NCBI GenBank assembly: GCA_964519345.1
Contig: CAZFKX010000023.1
Location: forward strand, 1-64,000
DNA length: 64,000 nt
DNA from: Persephonella sp964519345
GTDB lineage: Bacteria > Aquificota > Aquificia > Aquificales > Hydrogenothermaceae
Reading direction: 5' to 3'
Part shown: piece by piece, positions 6,806 to 15,811 of the stretch
How the letters are laid out: every line of letters starts with the position of its first letter
Numbering within the stretch: the first letter of the stretch is position 1
Position numbers and translations under genes: made by a program
Notes under the pieces: generated by a model
Seen by the model: only the letters and a program-made list of their open reading frames with translations
Told to the model about the DNA's origin: nothing
Databases searched by the model: none

Positions 6806-7221
6806 TTTCCCTCCCTTAAACAGTAATTACAAATACCGTTAAACACTATATCGCATCCTTCTATAGAAAAACCTCTTTTTTCAAAATAATTTTTGTCAAT
6901 ATTGATTATGTCTAAATTTTCTACATCGTATATATTTCCACATGAATGACATTTAAAATGAAAATGTTTGTAGGTTTTTGCATCAAACCTTCCTTCTTTC
7001 TCGTCAACAATCTCAATAATTCTTCCTTCTTCTTTAAGAATATTTAAGTTTCTGTAAACTGTACCGAGACTGATAGTCGGTATCACTTTCTTTGCCTTTT
7101 CATAAATCCATTCAGCAGTTGGATGAATATCTGTAGAGCTTATAATATCGTATATAATCTCCCTGTGAAATGATCTTCTTAATTTTTTTGAAGCTACTCC
7201 TATCTCTCCTTTTTTAATCAT
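6802..7221 (-). CDS. Fur-family regulator, PerR-like
   Basis: A 139-residue metal-responsive repressor: winged helix with HPTAEWIY and ISLGTVYRNL (residues 33-60), then a dimerisation domain with structural zinc cysteines C91-x2-C94 and C131-x2-C134. The regulatory site appears to use Asp80, His86, His88 and Asp99. An Asp at the last position is typical of PerR (peroxide sensor), where Fur has Glu; this is a family-level inference. GAGGTAGG precedes ATG 7221. An inverted repeat overlapping the presumed promoter (7235-7257) suggests autoregulation. No target such as catalase or rubrerythrin lies next to it. Confidence 0.85.
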   Translation of the reverse strand: MIKKGEIGVASKKLRRSFHREIIYDIISSTDIHPTAEWIYEKAKKVIPTISLGTVYRNLNILKEEGRIIEIVDEKEGRFDAKTYKHFHFKCHSCGNIYDVENLDIINIDKNYFEKRGFSIEGCDIVFNGICNYCLREGN

Positions 7222-7234
7222 TTCCTACCTCTCT

Positions 7235-7257
7235 TAGTAAATAGTTTTTATTTACTA
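7235..7257. promoter_or_regulatory. Inverted repeat before the PerR-like gene (candidate operator)
   Basis: Nine-base arms (7235-7243 TAGTAAATA; 7249-7257 TATTTACTA) are perfectly complementary around a five-base spacer. The element lies 14 bases before the regulator's ATG, where a repressor would block transcription or the start site. Its size fits Fur-family boxes, though the sequence is not a textbook Fur or PerR box. Confidence 0.55.
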
Positions 7258-7365
7258 TAATTGCAAATTTTTTCTTATTTTATGAAAAATATCATAAAAT
7301 TAATACTAATTATTAATATTTCAAAAATATAATAACATATTTTTTACTGCACCTCTTTTATTATG

Positions 7366-7379
7366 AATGAATATTCATT
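7366..7379. promoter_or_regulatory. Palindrome AATGAATATTCATT
   Basis: A perfect 14-base palindrome in the divergent region between the PerR-like and DapF-family genes. The same 14 bases recur before hypE at 10778-10791, and a near relative precedes hypC at 15812-15825. Confidence 0.5.
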
Positions 7380-7527
7380 ATATGTCAACCTATATCCTTT
7401 GTTGGGTTACCCATATATTAATATATCTTAATTTCATTATAAAGAATTGTCAACACAGTATTAACAGCTTTTCTATCGTATAATAATAAACTCATAAATA
7501 CTGATATTTTTAATAAGAGGTAATAGG

Positions 7528-8397
7528 ATGGAAAGAAACTTTTTTGTAAAATCTCACGGTCTTGGAAATGAATACATAATTTTAGATGAGGAAAATATAG
7601 AGTTTAGTTTAAGCACAGAAATGATAAAAACACTCTGTGATGTACATTTTGGTATTGGTTCAGATGGAATTTTACTTAAAGTTCACTCTAAAAAAGCAGA
7701 TTTTGGACTAAGGATATTTAATCCTGATGGATCAGAGGCAGAAAAAAGCGGGAATGGACTTAGAATTTTTTGCAAATATCTTTTTGATTACAGATTAACA
7801 AACAAGAATGAGTTTACGGTAGAGACAAAAGGCGGTATTGTAAATGCCAAAATAGAAGAAGTTGTAAACGGAAAAGCCAAAATTATAACTGTTGAGATAG
7901 GAAAAGCAGAGTTTAGATCAAAAAATATACCTGTAGCTGTGGAAAAAGAAGAATGTATCGGTGAAAAAATAAAAGTAGAAGACAGGGAGTTTGAGATAAA
8001 TTGTGTTTCTGTTGGAAATCCACATTGTGTGATAATAGTAGATAAACTGGATGAGAATGAGGTTAAAAAATATGGAAGACTTATTGAGACCTATCCTATC
8101 TTTCCAAACAGGACTAATGTCCAATTTGTTAAGCCTATTTCAAGAAATCAGGTTGAGATCAGGATATGGGAAAGAGGTGCAGGATATACGCTTGCATCAG
8201 GAACATCATCATCTGCTGTAGCATCGGTAATGGTTAAAAAAGGATTAACAGATAGGGATATTAATGTTGTAATGCCCGGTGGAATCCTTAGAATATATGT
8301 TGACCTAAACTGGAATATAAAAATGACAGGGGAAGTTCAGGAGATCTGTAACGGTATAATTAGCGATGAACTGATAGAACAGTTCAAATCATATTAA
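7528..8397 (+). CDS. dapF: DapF-family epimerase homologue lacking both catalytic cysteines
   Basis: The 289-residue protein is a full-length diaminopimelate epimerase homologue: HGLGNEYIILD, NPDGSEAEKSGNG (65-77), VGNPHCVI (162-169), FPNRTNVQFV (192-201) and WERGAGYTLASGTSS (214-228) all align with DapF landmarks. In true DapF two cysteines, in ACGNG-like and ACGTG-like motifs, act as acid and base. Here both are serine: Ser74 in KSGNG and Ser224 in ASGTS. It may be an altered epimerase, or may not make meso-diaminopimelate at all. It is monocistronic, with a good ribosome site, and overlaps the convergent zinc-ribbon gene by 4 bp. Confidence 0.85.
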   Translation: MERNFFVKSHGLGNEYIILDEENIEFSLSTEMIKTLCDVHFGIGSDGILLKVHSKKADFGLRIFNPDGSEAEKSGNGLRIFCKYLFDYRLTNKNEFTVETKGGIVNAKIEEVVNGKAKIITVEIGKAEFRSKNIPVAVEKEECIGEKIKVEDREFEINCVSVGNPHCVIIVDKLDENEVKKYGRLIETYPIFPNRTNVQFVKPISRNQVEIRIWERGAGYTLASGTSSSAVASVMVKKGLTDRDINVVMPGGILRIYVDLNWNIKMTGEVQEICNGIISDELIEQFKSY

Positions 8398-9101
8398 CTT
8401 TCTCTATAAATTAAAAATCTACCGCAGTGGGGACATGTGATAAGTTTTCTGTTTTTTACAAGCTCACTGTAAACCTTTGGAGGTATAATCATAAAACATC
8501 CTGTACATGTATCGCTGTCAACTATAACAACAGCTTTCCCGTTTCTTTTCCTTCTTATCATCTCGTATTTTGAAAGGAGAGGAGGTCTTACAGTTTTTAT
8601 AAAATCTTCTCTTTCTTTTAAAAGTCTTTCAAGTTTTTCTTTTGCTTTTACAAGCTCTTTCTTTTTATTGCTAATCTCTTTTTCTATTTCCACTTTTTCC
8701 CTGTCAATAGTATCTTTAAGTTTTACTTCCTCTTCTTTTAGATTTTCTATATCCTCCATAATATTGAGTATCTCATCTTCAAGTTCCATTATAGCTTCTT
8801 CAGCATGAGCTTTTTCCCTTAAAAGAGCCTTATATTCCTCGTTTGTTTTAACCTTTTCTAAGGAAGACTGTATTTTTAGTATCTTATCTTCATAGGTCTG
8901 GATATCTAACTCTTTTTCTTTTTTCAATGCTTCAAGGTGTCTAACTTCATTCTTTATCTTATCAAATTTCAAGATCAGATCAGACTTTTTTTTCTCAAGA
9001 GATTTTATATCTTCAGGTAATTTGTCAATTACTCTTTTAAGATTGTCTATCTCAAGATCCAGCTGCTGTAGCCTTAACAGCGTATCTATATCGCTATCCA
9101 T
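8394..9101 (-). CDS. Coiled-coil protein with C4 zinc ribbon (DUF164/CdsZ-like)
   Basis: A 235-residue protein: residues 1 to about 175 form a long helical hairpin (heptads rich in Glu, Lys, Leu), and the C-terminus is a zinc ribbon with two CxxC knuckles (CTGCFM and CPHCGR). This is the DUF164/zf-RING_7 family, whose chlamydial member CT398 (CdsZ) binds sigma-54 and type III secretion parts. Its role in other bacteria is unsettled. It is the last gene of the minus-strand hydrogenase-maturation run, 57 bases after the protease gene, so co-transcription is possible. Confidence 0.85.
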   Translation of the reverse strand: MDSDIDTLLRLQQLDLEIDNLKRVIDKLPEDIKSLEKKKSDLILKFDKIKNEVRHLEALKKEKELDIQTYEDKILKIQSSLEKVKTNEEYKALLREKAHAEEAIMELEDEILNIMEDIENLKEEEVKLKDTIDREKVEIEKEISNKKKELVKAKEKLERLLKEREDFIKTVRPPLLSKYEMIRRKRNGKAVVIVDSDTCTGCFMIIPPKVYSELVKNRKLITCPHCGRFLIYRES

Positions 9102-9158
9102 ATTGTCCTCATTAAAATTATTTTTAAATAATATAATCTGTATTTATTTAAATAGCAA

Positions 9159-9731
9159 TCAGTTTTCATTTTTATCCCATATACTCCTCCCATTTTTTCC
9201 GTTGTAACTTCCCAGAAAATCAATAACCACTTCAGGCAGTGTTTTATCTTTTATCTTTTTATAACCTACACCGAGATTTTCAAGTTCTTTTAAAACCTGA
9301 AAAACTGCTGTTTTGAAAGGTTCGTCTTCAAGGGTTTCTGTCAGACCTATCTCGGAACTGGATATATCTTCAGGTACCACACCTATAATCACGGTTTCAG
9401 CCATTTTTCCCGTTAAAGGAGTAAGCTCTAACATCTGAAGAACCTCAACTTCATGGGCAGTCTGATGGTAGGATCCTATCCCGGATAGATCTTCGGGAGT
9501 AAGTCTGTAAACTGAACCTGGAGCATCGTTTAATGAGATTGTATCAACTATTATTAGATTATCGTACTCATGGAGATAATTCATAAGCCCAAAACCAAGC
9601 GTACCGGCATCTATAAGATCCACCTTTGGTTCGAAACTGTAGTTTACCTCAAGATACTTAACAACAAAAACCCCTATGCCTTCATCTTTAAAAAGAACAT
9701 TTCCCACTCCTGCGACACCTATTTTCTTCAT
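9159..9731 (-). CDS. Hydrogenase maturation protease (HyaD/HybD family)
   Basis: The enzyme clips the C-terminal tail of the [NiFe]-hydrogenase large subunit once nickel is in place. The 190-residue protein shows the family metal-binding positions: Glu in GNVLFKDEGIGV, Asp in LIDAGTLGFG and His in SYHQTAHEVE. ATG 9731 is chosen because AAAGGTGG lies just before it and it starts at the conserved MKKIGVAGVGN; an earlier in-frame ATG at 9749 overlaps hypE. The C-terminal tail beyond about residue 155 is longer than usual. The hydrogenase it serves is not in the window. Confidence 0.9.
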   Translation of the reverse strand: MKKIGVAGVGNVLFKDEGIGVFVVKYLEVNYSFEPKVDLIDAGTLGFGLMNYLHEYDNLIIVDTISLNDAPGSVYRLTPEDLSGIGSYHQTAHEVEVLQMLELTPLTGKMAETVIIGVVPEDISSSEIGLTETLEDEPFKTAVFQVLKELENLGVGYKKIKDKTLPEVVIDFLGSYNGKNGRSIWDKNEN

Positions 9732-9742
9732 TTTTCCACCTT

Positions 9743-10741
9743 TCAGCATATCCTTGGGAGTAATTCTCCTGACGGAGGCTCCAATATTCTTTTAGAACCA
9801 TAAGAGGATTTTATTATAACTTTACCTTTATACTCAGAAATTACTTTCCCTATAATCTCGGCATCTTTTCCGAGAGGATTTTTTCTCAGGATTTCTACTG
9901 CTTTCTCCCCTTCTTCTTCCGGAACTACAAGAACAAATTTACCTTCATTTGCAAGGGATAAGGGATCAAGACCCAGCAGTTCACACATTCCCCGAACCTG
10001 ATCTTTAACAGGAATACTGTCTTCATAAATCTCTATTCCTATTTTTGAACTTTCCGCCCATTCATTAAGTACTGCTGATAAACCTCCTCTTGTAGGATCT
10101 CTCATAGTCTTTATTTTTATACCAGAATTTATAATATCTTTTACTACCGGCCATAAAGTCGCACAGTCTGACTCAAGATTTCCCTCCATATCTATACCTT
10201 CCCTCTGTGCCATTATACATGCCCCATGGTCGCCAACAGTTCCTGAAACCAATATAATATCTCCTTCCTCTAAATTTGATGCAGATATTCCATCATAAAC
10301 AACTCTGCCTATCCCTGCCGTATTTATAAAGATCCTATCTGCTGAACCCTTTGGAACCACCTTAGTATCTCCTGTAACTACCTTAACACCTGATTTTTTT
10401 ATCTCTTCCGACATAGATCTAACTATTTTCTCAAGTAAATCCAGTTCAAAACCTTCCTCTATAATAAAAGAACAGCTCAGATATAGCGGCTGTGCACCCA
10501 TCATTGCAAGATCATTAACAGTTCCAGCCACTGAAAGTTTACCAATATCACCTCCTTTAAAAAATATAGGAGATACTGTAAAGCTGTCTGTAGTAAAAGC
10601 AAGTTTTGAGTTGAATTCCAGAACAGCTGCATCTTCCATATTTTCTAATATTGGGTTTGAGAAGTACGTGAAAAAAAGATCCTTTATTAGCTTTTGTGTC
10701 TCTTCTCCACCACCACCATGTGATAGTAAGATCTGTCTCAT
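9743..10741 (-). CDS. hypE: Hydrogenase maturation protein HypE
   Basis: HypE carries the thiocyanate made from carbamoyl phosphate by HypF and dehydrates it, supplying the cyanide ligands of the [NiFe] active-site iron. The 332-residue protein is an AIR-synthase/selenophosphate-synthetase fold with SHGGGGEETQ at the N-terminus (ATP loop), AGTVNDLAMMGA in the middle, and the diagnostic C-terminal PRIC whose Cys carries the ligand. ATG 10741 is preferred to GTG 10747 for ribosome-site spacing (GAGAGGTTGTGATT). It precedes the protease gene by 11 bases. HypF, HypA and HypB are absent from the window. Confidence 0.96.
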   Translation of the reverse strand: MRQILLSHGGGGEETQKLIKDLFFTYFSNPILENMEDAAVLEFNSKLAFTTDSFTVSPIFFKGGDIGKLSVAGTVNDLAMMGAQPLYLSCSFIIEEGFELDLLEKIVRSMSEEIKKSGVKVVTGDTKVVPKGSADRIFINTAGIGRVVYDGISASNLEEGDIILVSGTVGDHGACIMAQREGIDMEGNLESDCATLWPVVKDIINSGIKIKTMRDPTRGGLSAVLNEWAESSKIGIEIYEDSIPVKDQVRGMCELLGLDPLSLANEGKFVLVVPEEEGEKAVEILRKNPLGKDAEIIGKVISEYKGKVIIKSSYGSKRILEPPSGELLPRIC

Positions 10742-10777
10742 AATCACAACCTCTCAGACTTTTATTTAAATATTATA

Positions 10778-10791
10778 AATGAATATTCATT
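10778..10791. promoter_or_regulatory. Palindrome AATGAATATTCATT before hypE
   Basis: Identical over 14 bases to 7366-7379. It sits 36 bases upstream of the hypE start, between the exchanger and hypE, where a promoter for hypE and the protease would be. Confidence 0.55.
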
Positions 10792-10803
10792 AAGCAATCT
10801 ATT

Positions 10804-11799
10804 TTATTCAAGATAAAGAATAGAGATCGCAACAATATATATAACAACCAACGCAATTGACTCAAAAGCAAGTCTTAGAGGTTTTCTTTCAGCTCTATAA
10901 ATAAGACCTATAATAACAGCACTACTCATCAAAACCGCAGAAAAAGCTGCTGTCATATTAAGATGACTCACATCTGCAAAAATAGATCCTTTTGTATAAA
11001 AAATATCATCAACAGCAAGTATAAAAATATTGAAGATATTACTACCAAGTATATTGGCTACCGATATAGTTATCATATTTAGTTTTATAGCAGCTGCTGA
11101 TACGGCAAACTCTGGAAGTGATGTGGTAAGTGCGATAAAAAGCGTTCCAAAAAAAGTTTCAGTAAGTCCATACTCGTGTGAAATCATCTTACCTACTTTT
11201 GGGAGGAAAACAGCAGCCAGAACAAGAACAGTTGCATTAGTTAAATACCTTATTAATATATCCTTCAATGATATTTTTTCGTAAAGTAGTTCTTCTGCAA
11301 CTTTTCTGACAGATCTTGCTATCAGTTTCCTTTCATAATCTGTAACAATCTTAACAGCTATAAAATAAACCAGAATGATTAAAAGGGATGTATAACTTAC
11401 CCATCCTACCGAAGGGATAAAATCTCCAAGAAGAATTCCCATTCCAGCAATAGTTATCATAATTATCCCAAAAGCCGTAGATAGTGTTAGACCGTGATGA
11501 ACTTTCGTGGTTATAGGTTTGTCCCTAAAAAATGCATCAAGAAATGCAAGAATAAGTAAGTTAAACATACAACTTCCAAAAATATCACCGGCTGCAATAT
11601 CTGGCGTATCCGCATACGTCACAGAACTTATACCTGTTATAAGTTCCGGTAAAGAGGTTATAGATGCAACAAATACAACTCCAGCAGTTGTTCTTCCTAT
11701 ATTCAGTTTCTCAGCTATCATATCGCCGTATTTTACAAGTCTCTTTCCTGTAAAAAAAATAACAGCCATTAATGAAAGAAAGATAAGCCAGAGCATCAT
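10804..11799 (-). CDS. Sodium/calcium exchanger-like antiporter (CaCA family)
   Basis: A 331-residue inner-membrane protein with about ten hydrophobic segments and two alpha repeats of the CaCA superfamily: ASITSLPELITGISS near residue 45 and ALTTSLPEFAVSAAA near residue 215. Each has the acidic residue used in cation binding. The bacterial YrbG/NCX_Mj type exchanges Na or H for Ca. The ATG overlaps the ATPase stop codon (ATGA), so the two are translationally coupled and likely act on the same cation. Exact ion choice is inferred. Confidence 0.88.
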   Translation of the reverse strand: MMLWLIFLSLMAVIFFTGKRLVKYGDMIAEKLNIGRTTAGVVFVASITSLPELITGISSVTYADTPDIAAGDIFGSCMFNLLILAFLDAFFRDKPITTKVHHGLTLSTAFGIIMITIAGMGILLGDFIPSVGWVSYTSLLIILVYFIAVKIVTDYERKLIARSVRKVAEELLYEKISLKDILIRYLTNATVLVLAAVFLPKVGKMISHEYGLTETFFGTLFIALTTSLPEFAVSAAAIKLNMITISVANILGSNIFNIFILAVDDIFYTKGSIFADVSHLNMTAAFSAVLMSSAVIIGLIYRAERKPLRLAFESIALVVIYIVAISILYLE

Positions 11800-14312
11800 A
11801 ATTTCCTTTCTAAAAGGTACTCAACCCATTTTTTTATCTCAATAATGAGAAAAAGAGCAGTACAGGTTATCAATACTAAAATCCAGTCAATTAAAGAAAG
11901 TGGTACTGTATGAAGCCACTGTGGAAATATATAAATAGCAATTAACTGTAAAAAAATACCTATCCCAACTCCAAGATACATATATGGATTTACCGTAAAG
12001 CTTTTTTTTATATTTTTAAAAAAGGGTTCTTCCCTTATTGCCTGAAATCCATTAAACCACTGGTTTGCTATAAGCGAGGTAAATGTTATGCCAACAGCTC
12101 TTTCATAGGTTGTTGTTTCAAGCAGGTAAACGAATAAAATCAGATTTATACCACCCATAAAAAATGCTGTATAAATGATATCAAAGAGCTGTTTTCTATC
12201 AAAAAATGTTTTTTCAGGTTTTTTTGGTTTTTCAGACATAACATCTTTTTCCTCTTTGCTGAAAGGAAATGTTTTATCCTGAACCCCCTCTGTAACAACA
12301 TTTATCCATAGTATCTGTAAAGGATATAAAGGAAGGGGAAGTTTAAGTAAAAAAGCGGATGTTAAAAGCATAATTTCCCCAAAACTGCATGAAAGGAGAT
12401 AGTATATAACTTTTCTTATATTAAGTGCTATTATCCTTCCCTGTTTTACAGCATCAACAATAACAGCAAGATTGTTATCTGTTATTATCATTTTAGCAAC
12501 ATCTTTAGCCGCTTCAGTTCCTGATCCCATAGCAATACCTAAATCTGCAATTTTTAACGCAGGAACATCATTTACACCGTCACCTGTAACAGCTACTATT
12601 TCCTTATTTTTTTGAAGAACTTTTACAATTCTGAACTTGTCATCCGGTGTTGCCCTTGCGATAACGGATGTTCTTTTAAGTATCTGATAAAGTTCCTTAT
12701 CGCTGTAATTTTTTAAATCAGAACCTATAAGTGCTATATCGCCATTTTTAAAAATAGATACTTTACCGGCAACAGCCTTTGCTGTCTTTATATTATCACC
12801 TGTAACCATTATTACTCTTATTCCAGCTTTTTTAGCTGTCTGAACAGCCTGTTTTACACCTTCCTTAGGCGGATCAATAAAACCTACAAGTCCGGATATT
12901 TTGATCTTTACTTTGGATATATCTTCAGGTAGTTTATCAATTTCTCTGTATCCAAAGGCAAGAACCCTTAATCCTTTTTCAGCCATTCTATCATGCATTT
13001 TAATTAGGATCTCATTTCTATTCTCTGCTATCTCAATAAGTGATTCAAAAGCCCCCTTTATAAGCAGATATTTCTTACCTTCAATCTCATTCACAGTAGC
13101 CATAAATCTGAGCTTAGTATCAAAAGGCTGTTCCCAGATCCTTGGATATCTTTCCCTCATTTCTATCCAATCTATATTTTCTTTATCAAGCCATTTTAAA
13201 AGTGCTATTTCGAGAGGATCACCCTTTTCCAATGTTGCATCATTGCATAAAGCAGCTGTTAGAAACAGAAACTCTTTATCCTGTGCAGTATAATCTTCAA
13301 CTTTAAGTTTTCCTTCCGTAATTGTTCCTGTTTTATCAGAAACTATAAATGTTGCACTTCCCAGAGTTTCAACTGATGGAAGATATTTAACAAGAGTTTT
13401 TTTCTTTGCTAAAGCAAGTGCACCAATAACAAGAACAAATGTAACAACAAGAGGGAGACCTTCAGGAACAGCCGAAACAAGCTCTGAGATGATAAGCATG
13501 AAAAGTTTGTAAAGATCTCTTCCCTGTACCAATCCTAAGATAAAAATAAATATCAGGATAACAAAAAGTATAATCATCCATTTCATTGAAAATCTTTTTA
13601 ATGCTCTATTTAGAGGTGTTTCAGGTGCTTTTTCCTTTATTTTTTCAGCTATTTTACCTATCTCGGTATATCTTCCTGTAGCTACAACCAGACCTTTAGC
13701 TTTACCTCTTACTACTATTGTTCCCTTGAATGCCATATTTTTTCTGTCGTATATAGGAGTTTCATCCTCCAGAACTATCGACCCATCTTTTTCAACAGGT
13801 ATAGATTCACCTGTGAGCAAGGCCTCGTCAACCATTAAACCGACAGAGTCTATAAGCCTTATATCTGCAGGAACAACATCACCCTCTTCAAGTAAAACTA
13901 TATCTCCTGGAACGATATAAGAAACAGATTCTATCTTTTCCTTTCCGTTTCTTAAAACTCTTGTTTTTGTTTCGGTAAGTTTTTTTAATGCTTCTATTGA
14001 GGATTTTGCTTTTATCTCCTGAAAAAATCCAAGCAGTCCGTTTATAAAAACAATTCCCGCAATAATCCCAGCATCTATATAATCACCCATAAAAAAAGTG
14101 ATAATGATCGCAGTTAAGAGTATATAAACAAGAGGATTGTGAAACTGCCTCAGAAATATTAGAAATATGCTTTCCTTTTTTTCTTCCAGTTCATTTAGTC
14201 CGTATTTCTCTATTCTCTTTTTTGCCTCTTCTTCTGAAAGACCATTAGGATCTGTATTAAAAATTTTTAATAGATCTTTAACAGGGAGAGAGTGGAAACT
14301 GTGATCCACCAT
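11796..14312 (-). CDS. P-type cation-transporting ATPase (P2 type)
   Basis: An 838-residue pump with N-terminal cation-ATPase domain, actuator motif LTGES (167-170), PEGLP in M4 (283-287), phosphorylation site DKTGT (Asp326), TGDNIKTAKAVA, and GDGVNDVPALK hinge. The M4 motif is that of Ca pumps. M6 reads WINVVTEGVQDKTF, where calcium pumps have N-x2-TDG: the Asn is kept but Asp is Glu, so the ion (Ca, Mn, Na or H) is uncertain. It is the first gene of a coupled pair with the exchanger, placed between hypD and hypE. Confidence 0.9.
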   Translation of the reverse strand: MVDHSFHSLPVKDLLKIFNTDPNGLSEEEAKKRIEKYGLNELEEKKESIFLIFLRQFHNPLVYILLTAIIITFFMGDYIDAGIIAGIVFINGLLGFFQEIKAKSSIEALKKLTETKTRVLRNGKEKIESVSYIVPGDIVLLEEGDVVPADIRLIDSVGLMVDEALLTGESIPVEKDGSIVLEDETPIYDRKNMAFKGTIVVRGKAKGLVVATGRYTEIGKIAEKIKEKAPETPLNRALKRFSMKWMIILFVILIFIFILGLVQGRDLYKLFMLIISELVSAVPEGLPLVVTFVLVIGALALAKKKTLVKYLPSVETLGSATFIVSDKTGTITEGKLKVEDYTAQDKEFLFLTAALCNDATLEKGDPLEIALLKWLDKENIDWIEMRERYPRIWEQPFDTKLRFMATVNEIEGKKYLLIKGAFESLIEIAENRNEILIKMHDRMAEKGLRVLAFGYREIDKLPEDISKVKIKISGLVGFIDPPKEGVKQAVQTAKKAGIRVIMVTGDNIKTAKAVAGKVSIFKNGDIALIGSDLKNYSDKELYQILKRTSVIARATPDDKFRIVKVLQKNKEIVAVTGDGVNDVPALKIADLGIAMGSGTEAAKDVAKMIITDNNLAVIVDAVKQGRIIALNIRKVIYYLLSCSFGEIMLLTSAFLLKLPLPLYPLQILWINVVTEGVQDKTFPFSKEEKDVMSEKPKKPEKTFFDRKQLFDIIYTAFFMGGINLILFVYLLETTTYERAVGITFTSLIANQWFNGFQAIREEPFFKNIKKSFTVNPYMYLGVGIGIFLQLIAIYIFPQWLHTVPLSLIDWILVLITCTALFLIIEIKKWVEYLLERKL

Positions 14313-14370
14313 TTTTTCACCAGAGATGATATTTATCTTTTAATATAACTATGAAAAAAATTAGTTTCTA

Positions 14371-15483
14371 CTACTTAAGCTGGAGTTTTCCGTATCTGTA
14401 ATATGCTGAACAGGCTCCTTCAGATGATACCATACAGGATCCAAGAGGATTCTGTGGAGTGCAGGATTTTCCAAAGACTCTGCAGTCGTATGGTTTTGCT
14501 ATTCCTTTTAATATATCTCCACATATACAGAGCTTGTGATCGTCTATAGGCTTGTTAGGAAGTAAATCATTAAAAACAACCTCAGCATCTAAGAATGAGT
14601 ATTCATCTTTAAGCTTTAAGGCTGAGAATGGTATATCCCCTATACCTCTCCACCTAAAGGTATCTCTTGGTTCCATATATCTGTAGATCACCTCCTGGGC
14701 TTTTAAATTTCCCTCCCATGTTACTGCTCTTCTATACTGATTTTCCACTTCTATTCTTCCGCTATTGAACTGTCTGACTATCCAAAGAACACTTTCCATA
14801 ATATCAACAGGTTCAAAACCTGCTATAACTACAGGTGTTTTATAAAGATCAACTATTTCCTGATATATCTTTGCTCCTGTTATAACTGAGACATGAGCAG
14901 GTCCAATAAATGCATCTATTTTAGCTTCTCCACTACTCATTATAGCTTTTATCGGTGGTGGAACAAGAACATGATTTATATGAAAATAAATATTTTTTAT
15001 CTTTTCCTGTAGAACTTTTTCTATTAATGCTCCTGTCATTGGTGTCGTTGTTTCAAATCCTATAGCAAAATAGATAACATTTTTATCAGGGTTTTCTTTT
15101 GCTATTTTTAAGATATCAAATGGAGCGTACAGCATTCTCACATTTTTTCCTTTCGCCCTTTCTTTCTGAAGGGAACTCTTAGAGCCGGGAACCCTTATCA
15201 TATCTCCAAGTGTAGCCACAATATTTTTATCATCCTGAACAAGAGCCACAGCATGATCTATTCTTTCTTTTGGCATAATACATACGGGACAGCCGGGACC
15301 GTGAACAAACTCAATCTCCGGTGGAAGTATCTGATTTAGTCCATACCTCATTATTGTATGCGTATGCCCCCCACATACTTCCATTATGTTTATATGTTTT
15401 TTAACTTCTCTTTCTATAAGCTTTGAAAGAGCTTTTATTCTTTTTGCATCTCTAAAGTCTTTAAGATAATCAACTTTTGACAT
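14371..15483 (-). CDS. hypD: Hydrogenase maturation protein HypD
   Basis: HypD is the iron-sulfur scaffold that, with HypC, holds the Fe(CN)2CO unit during [NiFe]-hydrogenase assembly. The 370-residue protein has all landmark motifs: MEVCGGHTHTIMRYG, HGPGCPVC, an AIGFETTTP thioredoxin-like region, and the C-terminal cysteine set CICGDILKG, DCRVFGKSC, GSCMVSSEGACSAYYRYG that binds the 4Fe-4S cluster. ATG 15483 follows TTGGAG by nine bases; the TTG at 15498 is itself part of that site. hypC lies 66 bases upstream on the same strand. Confidence 0.97.
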   Translation of the reverse strand: MSKVDYLKDFRDAKRIKALSKLIEREVKKHINIMEVCGGHTHTIMRYGLNQILPPEIEFVHGPGCPVCIMPKERIDHAVALVQDDKNIVATLGDMIRVPGSKSSLQKERAKGKNVRMLYAPFDILKIAKENPDKNVIYFAIGFETTTPMTGALIEKVLQEKIKNIYFHINHVLVPPPIKAIMSSGEAKIDAFIGPAHVSVITGAKIYQEIVDLYKTPVVIAGFEPVDIMESVLWIVRQFNSGRIEVENQYRRAVTWEGNLKAQEVIYRYMEPRDTFRWRGIGDIPFSALKLKDEYSFLDAEVVFNDLLPNKPIDDHKLCICGDILKGIAKPYDCRVFGKSCTPQNPLGSCMVSSEGACSAYYRYGKLQLK

Positions 15484-15549
15484 GTTGACTAACTCCAATT
15501 AGTTTTTGACTTTGATTAAGAAATCATTCTACAGCCTTTTTCCATAGAC

Positions 15550-15795
15550 CTAAATTTCTTCTCCTTCTTGTTCAAGTCTTTTAATTATCTCTTCATATAC
15601 CTTAAGACTTTCAACAGCATCCTCCTCCCTCATTTTTGTCATTGCATATCCTACATGTATAAGAACATAATCCCCTATATCAACAGGTTCAGACATAAGA
15701 TCAAGAGAGACCTTTCTTTTAACACCCATTGTATCAACAATAGCATAGTTGTCAGGAAGTATCTCAACTATCTTTGAAGGTATAGACAGACACAC
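15550..15795 (-). CDS. hypC: Hydrogenase maturation chaperone HypC
   Basis: An 81-residue OB-fold chaperone that carries the Fe(CN)2CO group between HypD and the hydrogenase large subunit. It begins with the diagnostic MCLSIP, whose Cys2 is the iron ligand after Met removal, and contains the conserved VLIHVGYAM segment. AGGAGGAGG lies just before the ATG. It heads the minus-strand hyp run and is preceded by a palindrome at 15812-15825. Confidence 0.97.
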   Translation of the reverse strand: MCLSIPSKIVEILPDNYAIVDTMGVKRKVSLDLMSEPVDIGDYVLIHVGYAMTKMREEDAVESLKVYEEIIKRLEQEGEEI

Positions 15796-15811
15796 ATCCT
15801 CCTCCTAAAAA

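Larger units (their letters stand above)
7222..7527. other. 306-base divergent control region
   Basis: No gene fits here. The very AT-rich stretch contains the operator-like repeat at 7235-7257, the palindrome at 7366-7379, and TATAAT at 7479-7484, which would serve the DapF-family gene (ATG 7528 with AAGAGGTAATAGG upstream). No convincing -35 at the right spacing was found for that -10. Confidence 0.6.
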
